Shown here in pieces: positions 1 to 4,724 of a stretch of 5,900 bases of DNA. This stretch comes from CAZWFW01 sp964633445 (GTDB taxonomy: Archaea > Undinarchaeota > CAZWFW01). Both the position numbers and the translations under genes were made by a program. The notes under the pieces were generated by a model. The model saw only the letters and a list, made by a program, of their open reading frames with translations. It made no database searches and had not been told where the DNA came from. The stretch covers positions 1-5,900 of the forward strand of contig CAZWFW010000057.1 in the NCBI GenBank assembly GCA_964633445.1, given 5' to 3'. Position 1 is the first letter of the stretch. Every line of letters begins with the position of its first letter.

Positions 1-11
1 TACCTAAAACA

Positions 12-33
12 ATGGGGGTGGTTAATTTTTAAG
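12..33 (+). promoter_or_regulatory. SD-like run and short frame ending in TTT-TAA at the aRF1 5' end
   Basis: A frame beginning ATG at 12 reads six codons (MGVVNF) to a TAA at 30-32. It contains the SD-like GGGGGTGG at 14-21. Its last sense codon plus stop is TTT-TAA. Skipping one T puts the next codon (AAG, 31-33) exactly in the aRF1 frame, giving MGVVNFKPEYLEL. The element could be the ribosome binding site for an ATT start at 25, a programmed +1 frameshift site, or a one-base sequence error in the T5 run (26-30). The sequence alone cannot separate these. Confidence 0.35.
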
Positions 34-1107
34 CCCGAATACCTTGAGCTTAGAAGGAAGATAGAAGAACTTAGCAAATACAGAGGTAGTGGCACCGAGT
101 TGATAAGTGTTTATATCCCTGCGGGAGCAGAGCTTGCAAAAATTGCTGAAAGGTTAAGACAAGAGCAGAGTACGGCTGAAAACATAAAATCGAAACAAAC
201 AAGGAAGAACGTGATTGATGCTTTAGAAAGAATTTTACAGGTTTTAAAATTTTTTAAACAAACGCCTGAAAATGGTTTAGCAGTTTTTGCAGGGAATATA
301 AGCCAGGTGAAGCAGGATATCCGAGTTTTTTACATCATACCACCAGAACCAATAAAAATTAGTTTGTATCGATGCAACCATAAATTTCACCTAGAACCCT
401 TAAAAGAATTGCTCGAGTCCAAAGATATCTACGGTTTGATTGTTATTGACAGACAGGAAGCAAATATAGGAATACTGAAGGGTAAGCGAATAGAATTACT
501 TAAGACTTTAGAATCTGCAGTACCTGGAAAGTTTAAGGCAGGAGGCCAGTCTGCAAGGAGATTTGAGAGAGTAATTGAGGGGTTGGCAAGAGATTTTTAC
601 AAAAAAGTTGGAGAGGTAGCAAGCAAGTGTCTGTTGCAACATGATATAAAGGGATTGCTTATAGGCGGTCCTGGCCCTACAAAAAATGAGTTTGCTTCTG
701 GGGATTACCTAGATTATAGGCTAAAAGAGAAATTGATTGGGGTTGTTGATACTGGCTATGCTGACGAATATGGATTAGAAGAGCTTGTTAACAAAGCAAA
801 AGATTTGATTAAAGAATCTGAAATTGCTAAGGAAAAGAGAATAATGAATAAATTTTTAACTATGCTAGCAAAAGAAGACGAGCTTGTTACATATGGTAGG
901 AATGAAGTTATTAAAAGTTTGAAGCAAGGTTGCGTAGATGTACTTCTAGTTTCCGAATCTTTAGATGCTAAATTTATTCAAGAATTGAAAAAAACCGCTG
1001 ACGAAATGGGTACAAAAGTTGAAATAATATCCACAGAAACAAGAGAGGGTAAGCAACTCGAAGCTTTGGGCGGTTTGGGTGCTATACTAAGATTCAGGGT
1101 GAGTTAA
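25..1107 (+). CDS. prf1: Peptide chain release factor aRF1 (class I)
   Basis: This is the archaeal aRF1, which reads all three stop codons in the ribosomal A site and triggers peptide release with aIF/EF1A-type partners. Counting from the ATT at 25, NIKS lies at residues 53-56 and Y-x-C-x(3)-F at 115-121 (stop-codon recognition), and GGQ at 173-175 (peptidyl-tRNA hydrolysis). The C-terminal domain ends with GGLGAILRF. At about 360 residues it is shorter than euryarchaeal aRF1 (about 415) because the Cys-rich zinc ribbon expected after LLVSES (307-312) is absent, as in Crenarchaeota. The start is uncertain. The frame is open back to base 1 but has no ATG, GTG or TTG before the TTG at 100. Starting there would remove the N-terminal helix preceding ISVYIPAG. 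The ATT at 25 gives an N-terminus of normal family length and follows an SD-like GGGGGTGG (14-21). A start outside the window, or a frameshift from the ATG at 12, remain possible. Identity is certain. Confidence 0.95.
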   Translation: MFKPEYLELRRKIEELSKYRGSGTELISVYIPAGAELAKIAERLRQEQSTAENIKSKQTRKNVIDALERILQVLKFFKQTPENGLAVFAGNISQVKQDIRVFYIIPPEPIKISLYRCNHKFHLEPLKELLESKDIYGLIVIDRQEANIGILKGKRIELLKTLESAVPGKFKAGGQSARRFERVIEGLARDFYKKVGEVASKCLLQHDIKGLLIGGPGPTKNEFASGDYLDYRLKEKLIGVVDTGYADEYGLEELVNKAKDLIKESEIAKEKRIMNKFLTMLAKEDELVTYGRNEVIKSLKQGCVDVLLVSESLDAKFIQELKKTADEMGTKVEIISTETREGKQLEALGGLGAILRFRVS

Positions 1108-1776
1108 TTTTCTGCAATAGGCAAATATCTCATGCTTCTCCAGCAAGACCCATTTCTTAACCTCTAATCCTAGGGAGTTTAAAAATTTCTCTACGATTTG
1201 CCTTACAGCCTCCGCGTTCATACCCATCAATTTAAAGCAAACCAAAACTTTTCCATTTTCCTTTAAAACCTTCAAGCATTTTTCCAATGCTTTTAGAACT
1301 CCAAAAATATTTAAACTTAGATCTATCAGCAAAACATCAACTCTCTCACCTTTAGTAAAAACGAAGGGACTTCTCTCAAAAACATTTGCCTTAGTAACAA
1401 CAACATTGCTCCTCATTTTCTCAATCCTTTTTAGAGTAGGTATGAATTCCTCACTTATCTCAACTCCATAAACCCTGCTAGCATGTTCAGATGCGTAAAG
1501 TAAAAACCCCCCAGCCGAGGAACCAACATCAAGCACAACTTCATCTCCCGAGAATATTCTTAGCTTTTCGTCCAATTCCTTAAGTTTGTAGTAGCCAGAA
1601 GGTTTGTCAATTAGAAATTCACCAATTACTTCAACTTTATCTGCTAACTTTACATCATACGCGAAATCTTTAATAATTTTACCATTAACCCTCACGTAAC
1701 CATTACGTATTAAGAGCCTAGCTTTACCCCGCGATGGAACACCTAAAAACCTCACTAAGTACAAATCCAACCTCAT
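1087..1776 (-). CDS. TlyA-like S4-domain/FtsJ-fold rRNA 2'-O-methyltransferase
   Basis: A predicted SAM-dependent RNA methyltransferase of 229 residues, probably acting on ribosomal RNA. Residues 1-55 form an S4 RNA-binding domain (RLDLYLV, SRGKARLLI, GYVRVNGK). Residues 60-225 form a Rossmann-type methyltransferase with the SAM-binding motif LDVGSSAGG at 82-90 and the acidic strand-2 residue in VYGVEIS (E106). A K-D-K-E tetrad like that of RrmJ/FtsJ can be read as K64, D152 (LLIDLSLN), K182 and E216, which supports ribose 2'-O methylation. The S4-plus-FtsJ architecture is that of bacterial TlyA, which modifies cytidines of 16S and 23S rRNA; the archaeal target is not known from this sequence. 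The ATG overlaps the stop of the upstream protease gene by 4 nt and has an AAAGGT ribosome binding site inside that gene (1780-1785), so translational coupling is likely. Its 3' end overlaps aRF1 tail to tail by 21 nt. Confidence 0.85.
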   Translation of the reverse strand: MRLDLYLVRFLGVPSRGKARLLIRNGYVRVNGKIIKDFAYDVKLADKVEVIGEFLIDKPSGYYKLKELDEKLRIFSGDEVVLDVGSSAGGFLLYASEHASRVYGVEISEEFIPTLKRIEKMRSNVVVTKANVFERSPFVFTKGERVDVLLIDLSLNIFGVLKALEKCLKVLKENGKVLVCFKLMGMNAEAVRQIVEKFLNSLGLEVKKWVLLEKHEIFAYCRKLTHPES

Positions 1777-3017
1777 ATTACCTTTCTTATTAAAGGCACT
1801 AGAATATTTAACAGAAGGATTGTTATGATGAGGAATGTGATGGCTAATGCGATACCTCTTCTTTGCTTTTCCTTTAAACTAGGAAAAAGATCCTTAACTA
1901 TCAACCCTCCATCAGCGGGTAAAAATGGCAATAAATTTACCAAACCAATGGCGAAGTTGAAAAAGGAAAGCCATAAAAGTAAATATATAGCTGGCCAAAT
2001 AATCGGGTCAAAATCTGCGTTGTAATTCTTTTCGTTTATAATTTTTAAGAAGGTTAATGGATTTCCAACAATTAAATTTAAACCTAGAAACGCAATTTTC
2101 CAATCCTTTATACAAGGACTTCTCTCAACAATATAAATTCCCATATATGTTGAATTCGTTTTTGGATTTTTCTCTAAAATCAATCTAAATTTCCTTCCTT
2201 CCGCATCCTCTACAATCAAAGTATCATTCGGTTTTTTGTTGTGCAATATTTTGCCTATATCCTCAAAACACATTATCTTTTGATCATCCATATATGCAAT
2301 AGCCATCTCAGCCTTTAATCCAGCTTTTTCTGCAGGTGAGTTGTTTGTTACATTTGTTATGTAGATATTGGGAAATTTCGGTGTCAAATAGCTAGCAATT
2401 AGAAAAGCTGCTGCGGCAGCTGCTACTAAACCAACAATTATGTTTGTAAAAGAACCAACGCTATAGACTCTTATCCTCGATAATGTCCTTGCATTTCTTA
2501 AGCTAGACTCATCTGGCTCAACAAATGCTCCAGGAATTATAAGAGCAATAAAATAACCAAAAGACTTAACCTTTATACCCTCACATCTGGCAACAACACC
2601 ATGAGCAACTTCATGCACAAGTGCTGTTATTGCTATTGCCAAAATACCGTAAAGAACGGGGATATAAACATCAGTTCCTGGAATTTTTGTTCCTGGAATA
2701 ACAGGAACAACTCCTGGGGGCAATTCAGGGTTTCTCACCAACAGGAGAGTATAATCTAGGAGAATATACGTTACTAAAATTGAGAAAAGGAGGCAAACTG
2801 GGATTGCTAACGTTGAATAGAATTTCCAGAAAATTTTCGGTTTTGCAAGTTTCTCAAGCAAGTTTACACCTTTCTTAAACTTTCTAATCAAAATAACCTT
2901 ATGCTCCACCTTAATGTTTTGTTTATCCAAATAAATAATTAAGAGCAGAAATGCTATGAAAGGGGCTAACGAGGAAAACAGTGAGGCGACGTGTTCAACA
3001 AAACTTTCAAAAAACAT
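1773..3017 (-). CDS. Site-2-type intramembrane zinc metalloprotease (M50) with PDZ domain
   Basis: A 414-residue polytopic membrane protein of the M50/S2P family, which cleaves substrate proteins within or near the membrane. Hydrophobic segments lie near residues 18-30, 68-93, 120-143, 153-166, 185-210, 338-362 and 387-410. The zinc motif HEVAH is at 135-139. The third-ligand motif is seen as NLLPFLPADGG, with N361 and D369-G370. A PDZ-like domain sits between them at about 214-285 (ITNVTNNSPAEKAGLKAEMA), typical of S2P/RseP proteases that sense misfolded or cleaved substrates. No substrate is suggested by the neighbours. The gene follows rpl12 by 42 nt on the same strand and shares 4 nt with the downstream methyltransferase gene. 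No Shine-Dalgarno is visible before its ATG, so it may be leaderless from a promoter in the A/T-rich spacer, or read through from rpl12. Confidence 0.9.
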   Translation of the reverse strand: MFFESFVEHVASLFSSLAPFIAFLLLIIYLDKQNIKVEHKVILIRKFKKGVNLLEKLAKPKIFWKFYSTLAIPVCLLFSILVTYILLDYTLLLVRNPELPPGVVPVIPGTKIPGTDVYIPVLYGILAIAITALVHEVAHGVVARCEGIKVKSFGYFIALIIPGAFVEPDESSLRNARTLSRIRVYSVGSFTNIIVGLVAAAAAAFLIASYLTPKFPNIYITNVTNNSPAEKAGLKAEMAIAYMDDQKIMCFEDIGKILHNKKPNDTLIVEDAEGRKFRLILEKNPKTNSTYMGIYIVERSPCIKDWKIAFLGLNLIVGNPLTFLKIINEKNYNADFDPIIWPAIYLLLWLSFFNFAIGLVNLLPFLPADGGLIVKDLFPSLKEKQRRGIALAITFLIITILLLNILVPLIRKVI

Positions 3018-3034
3018 AATTAAGTTTTTAAGCT

Positions 3035-3049
3035 AAATAAAAAAATAAA
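3035..3049 (-). terminator. T-rich stretch downstream of rpl12
   Basis: Just past the rpl12 stop, the minus strand reads as an almost pure T tract, including seven consecutive T (complement of 3039-3045). Archaeal RNA polymerase terminates at such U-rich sequences without needing a hairpin. It probably ends part of the rpl12 transcripts. The same A/T-rich stretch could also serve as a weak promoter for the protease gene, whose ATG lies 18-32 nt further on. Confidence 0.4.
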
Positions 3050-3059
3050 TTTTGGGAAT

Positions 3060-3362
3060 TTAACCGAACAATGCAGCAAGCCCTGCTGCAGCTTCTTCCT
3101 TCTTCTCTTCCTTCTTCTCCTCTTTTTTCTCTTCTTTTTCCTTTTTTTCCTCAGAAGGGGCTGTAACAGGAGCCGTGGGTGCTACTGGTAACGACTCCTT
3201 AAGAATGTCATCTATGTTAACTCCCTCCAAGCTACTAATTAAAGCTTTTACTTTAGCATCATTTACCTGAACACCAGCAGCCTCTAAAATCCTTTTCATG
3301 CTATCCTCATCAATTTTCCTACCAGCACTGTGAAGCAACAAAGCTGCATATACGTACTCCAT
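3060..3362 (-). CDS. rpl12: Large-subunit ribosomal stalk protein P1 (L12ae)
   Basis: The acidic stalk protein of the large ribosomal subunit, present in multiple dimers bound to P0 (L10) and recruiting translation GTPases. The 100-residue protein has the full family layout. Residues 1-58 are the helical dimerisation domain (MEYVYAALLLHSAGRKIDE). An Ala/Pro/Thr-rich linker follows, then a flexible hinge of about 20 Glu and Lys residues (about 71-90), and the GTPase-binding tail GLAALFG. A strong GAGGTGA ribosome binding site lies four nt before the ATG (3367-3373). In many archaea this gene closes an L11-L1-L10-L12 operon. Here the P0 gene is not adjacent: a tRNA gene on the opposite strand lies upstream, so rpl12 has its own promoter. 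The identification is secure. Confidence 0.97.
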   Translation of the reverse strand: MEYVYAALLLHSAGRKIDEDSMKRILEAAGVQVNDAKVKALISSLEGVNIDDILKESLPVAPTAPVTAPSEEKKEKEEKKEEKKEEKKEEAAAGLAALFG

Positions 3363-3403
3363 TCTCTCACCTCTGATTTGTTATAAAAATGGTTAATGAT
3401 AAT

Positions 3404-3415
3404 GCTTATAAATTT
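3404..3415 (-). promoter_or_regulatory. TATA box of rpl12
   Basis: The minus strand reads AAATTTATAAGC here, a good archaeal TATA element. A start about 26 nt downstream would fall near 3382-3385, leaving a leader of about 20 nt that includes the GAGGTGA ribosome binding site. A second A/T stretch at 3381-3390 is too close to the gene, because it would place the start downstream of the ribosome binding site. Confidence 0.55.
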
Positions 3416-3456
3416 AAAAAAACTTATCATAGTCCAAAAGTTAACTTTCATAATAC

Positions 3457-3465
3457 TCTATAAAA
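3457..3465 (+). promoter_or_regulatory. TATA box of tRNA-Phe
   Basis: TCTATAAAA is centred about 29 nt before the first base of the tRNA, the spacing expected for a transcript starting a few bases ahead of the mature 5' end, which RNase P would trim. It is divergent from the rpl12 promoter, and the two TATA elements are only about 45 nt apart. Confidence 0.6.
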
Positions 3466-3490
3466 TCGTAACACATTTCATAGCAATATA

Positions 3491-3606
3491 GGGGCCGTAG
3501 CTCAGCCTGGGAGAGCACCGGACTGAAGATCTGCGGATCTTCTGATTTAATAGGAAAATGAGGAGCGGAGATCCGGGTGTCCCGGGTTCAAATCCCGGCG
3601 GCCCCA
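3491..3606 (+). tRNA. tRNA-Phe (anticodon GAA) with a 42-nt intron
   Basis: All cloverleaf elements are present. The acceptor stem pairs GGGGCCG (3491-3497) with CGGCCCC (3599-3605) perfectly, with discriminator A at 3606. The D arm is 3500-3516. The anticodon stem pairs CCGGA (3518-3522) with TCCGG (3572-3576). The anticodon GAA is at 3525-3527, the variable loop is 3577-3581, and the T arm is 3582-3598 with TTCAAAT in the loop. Removing 3529-3570 restores the seven-base loop CTGAAGA and gives a 74-nt mature tRNA. CCA is not encoded and must be added afterwards. A GAA anticodon reads both Phe codons. Confidence 0.96.
3529..3570 (+). other. Intron of tRNA-Phe at position 37/38
   Basis: The insertion lies one base after the anticodon, the commonest archaeal site, removed by the tRNA splicing endonuclease at a bulge-helix-bulge. 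The direct repeat AGATC at both ends (3527-3531 and 3569-3573) makes the exact junction ambiguous by up to five nt. The 37/38 choice gives the best bulge-helix-bulge of the placements tried: C32-G3568, T33-G3567 (wobble) and G34-C3566 pair, A35 faces G3565, and outer pairs T3530-A3564 and C3531-G3563 follow. The motif is therefore slightly relaxed. Confidence 0.85.
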
Positions 3607-3633
3607 CTAAATACGCTTTCTAGATATTTTATT

Positions 3634-3664
3634 CCTATAAAAATAGTTAAAAATTACTTATAAA
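3634..3664 (+). promoter_or_regulatory. Candidate TATA boxes of minD
   Basis: Two A/T elements fit: CCTATAAAAA at 3634-3643 and ACTTATAAAG at 3656-3665. The first predicts a leader of about 37 nt carrying the ribosome binding site. The second predicts a start close to 3687, almost at the ribosome binding site itself. The first is therefore somewhat easier to reconcile with translation, but I cannot choose firmly. Confidence 0.4.
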
Positions 3665-3686
3665 GCATAAAGTATTTAAAAAATAT

Positions 3687-3694
3687 GGAAGGTG
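3687..3694 (+). promoter_or_regulatory. Ribosome binding site that decides the minD start
   Basis: GGAAGGTG ends six nt before the ATG at 3701. This favours that ATG over the in-frame GTG at 3692, which lies inside the ribosome binding site. Confidence 0.7.
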
Positions 3695-3700
3695 CCTAAA

Positions 3701-4483
3701 ATGACAAGGCTAATTACTGTTGCAAGTGGTAAGGGTGGTGTTGGTAAAACAACTATGGTAGCTAACCTGGGTGCAGCACTTGCTCAGATGGGTAAGGATG
3801 TGTTGATAGTTGATGCAAATTTAACAACACCAAACCTTGGACTGCATTTAGGCATGCCATTACCGTCAGTAACTTTGCATGATGTTCTAGCTGGTGATGC
3901 TTTTATAACAGAAGCAATAGCTATGCATCCCTCGGGCATAAGAGTCATTCCTGCTGGTATATCTCTAAACGATTTAAAAAGAGCAGATCCTAGAGAACTC
4001 GGTGATATAGTGCTTGACTTGATCGGAGTGAGCGATATTGTTTTAATTGATGCTCCAGCAGGGCTTGAGGAGGGAGGTGTTGCAGCTTTAGAAGCAGGAG
4101 ATGACTTACTTTTGGTTACAAATCCAGAATTGCCTGCAATAACTGATGCTTTAAAAACAAGGAAGATCGCTGAAGAGGTTGGCACTGATTGCATAGGCGT
4201 AATTCTTAATAGGGTTAGAAATGAGATAACAGAAACTACAGTCAACGAGGTAGAGGCTATGGTTGATGCTCCAGTCATTGGTATAGTTCCAGAGGATTTG
4301 GAAGTTAGAAAAGCTATAGCTGCGAAGAATCCAGTAGTTATAGCAAATCCAAATGCTCCAGCAAGTATAGCAATTAAACAAATAGCTGCTCAGTTGGTTG
4401 GCGAGGTATATATACCTCCAAAGGTTGCAGTAGCGAGAGAGGGGTTATTTACAAGAATTTTAAGATTTCTCAGATTGAAGTAA
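3701..4483 (+). CDS. minD: MinD-type ParA/MinD family ATPase
   Basis: A 260-residue P-loop ATPase of the MinD branch, which dimerises on ATP and associates with the inner membrane face to position partner proteins. The deviant Walker A GKGGVGKT is at 10-17 with signature Lys11. Switch I is VDANLTTPNLGLHLG (37-51), switch II is IDAPAGLEEGG with Asp117, and TNPE supplies the base-binding region. The C-terminus (about 247-260, EGLFTRILRFLRLK) is an amphipathic basic/hydrophobic helix equivalent to the MinD membrane-targeting sequence, separating it from soluble Mrp/NBP35-type relatives. The residue aligned with the catalytic Asp40 of E. coli MinD is Asn40. No MinC or MinE is present, as is usual in archaea, so the archaeal role (polar positioning of surface or chemotaxis machinery rather than division) is only inferred. 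The gene appears monocistronic, with a T-rich terminator behind it. Confidence 0.9.
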   Translation: MTRLITVASGKGGVGKTTMVANLGAALAQMGKDVLIVDANLTTPNLGLHLGMPLPSVTLHDVLAGDAFITEAIAMHPSGIRVIPAGISLNDLKRADPRELGDIVLDLIGVSDIVLIDAPAGLEEGGVAALEAGDDLLLVTNPELPAITDALKTRKIAEEVGTDCIGVILNRVRNEITETTVNEVEAMVDAPVIGIVPEDLEVRKAIAAKNPVVIANPNAPASIAIKQIAAQLVGEVYIPPKVAVAREGLFTRILRFLRLK

Positions 4484-4510
4484 CCTATTTATTTTATAAT
4501 TTTTTAATTT
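4484..4510 (+). terminator. T-rich terminator after minD
   Basis: The bases after the minD stop are about three-quarters T, including a run of six, as expected for archaeal hairpin-independent termination. Confidence 0.5.
4491..4500 (+). promoter_or_regulatory. Possible TATA box before the structured intergenic region
   Basis: ATTTTATAAT is centred about 26 nt before position 4522, just where the locally G+C-rich, stem-loop-containing stretch begins. It overlaps the putative minD terminator, so either reading may explain the composition. Confidence 0.35.
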
Positions 4511-4518
4511 TGAGTAAA

Positions 4519-4655
4519 CTACTCCAGCCATCGCAGGAGTTTTTAGGTGATAAGCTCTAGCATCAGGGAGCGTTGCCCTAATGCTAATGTTCACTTGCTA
4601 TGGTTTAATAGGTGTTAAAGAAAGCTTATGCATGTTCCTGCATGGTTATATTTTC
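4519..4655 (+). ncRNA. Candidate structured small RNA, family not recognised
   Basis: No protein-coding frame of note lies here. The first 80 or so bases have 39 G/C of 82 by my count, clearly above the A/T-rich flanks; in A/T-rich thermophile genomes such islands often mark RNA genes. Successive stem-loops can be drawn: ACTCC (4521-4525) with GGAGT (4536-4540); TAGCAT-AGGG (4558-4568) with CCCT-ATGCTA (4576-4586), ten pairs around one C/A mismatch and a seven-base loop; and CAC..CTAT (4592-4601) with ATAG-GTG (4608-4614) with a three-base bulge. A TATA box is suitably placed upstream and a T run (4649-4654) follows. No C/D or H/ACA signature, tRNA arm, SRP or RNase P element was found. It could instead be a long leader of the following gene. 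Strand is inferred from the promoter position. Confidence 0.35.
4629..4644. repeat. TGCATG direct repeat in 10-bp phase upstream of the SPOUT gene promoter
   Basis: TGCATG occurs at 4629-4634 and 4639-4644, one helical turn apart, and about 22-27 bp before the TATA element of the next gene. The spacing suits a protein binding one face of the helix, upstream of the TATA/BRE region. The same core occurs in the palindrome at 5821-5832. The sequence is short, so this may be chance. Confidence 0.3.
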
Positions 4656-4664
4656 CAAAAAACA

Positions 4665-4677
4665 AATTATTTAAATG
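4665..4677 (+). promoter_or_regulatory. TATA box of the SPOUT methyltransferase gene
   Basis: AATTATTTAAATG is a plausible TATA element. A start about 26 nt downstream, near 4699, would give a leader of about 25 nt to the ATG at 4725. Confidence 0.5.
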
Positions 4678-4724
4678 TTTACCTCAATTCTCCACCCTTT
4701 GAATAGAGTCTCCTCGTGGTTAAG

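Noticed and set aside
1825..2025. Plus-strand open frame of 66 codons inside the M50 protease gene
   Set aside because: It is antisense to well-conserved membrane-protease sequence, including the NLLPFLPADGG region. No family is recognisable.
3092..3152. Uninterrupted 61-nt homopyrimidine tract (possible triplex-forming DNA)
   Set aside because: It is fully explained by the Glu/Lys hinge of P1: all Glu and Lys codons are pure purine on the coding strand.
3784..4278. Long open frame on the minus strand inside minD (164 codons)
   Set aside because: The translation is Ser/Thr/Ile-rich without domain pattern, lies wholly antisense to a clearly coding minD, and has no promoter or ribosome binding site of its own.
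4151..4381. Second minus-strand open frame inside minD (76 codons)
   Set aside because: Cys/Tyr/Ser-rich shadow of the minD codons with no initiation signals.
4546..4552. C-box-like GGTGATA/GTGATAA, suggesting a C/D guide RNA
   Set aside because: No CTGA D box lies at a workable distance downstream, and the C box itself deviates from consensus.
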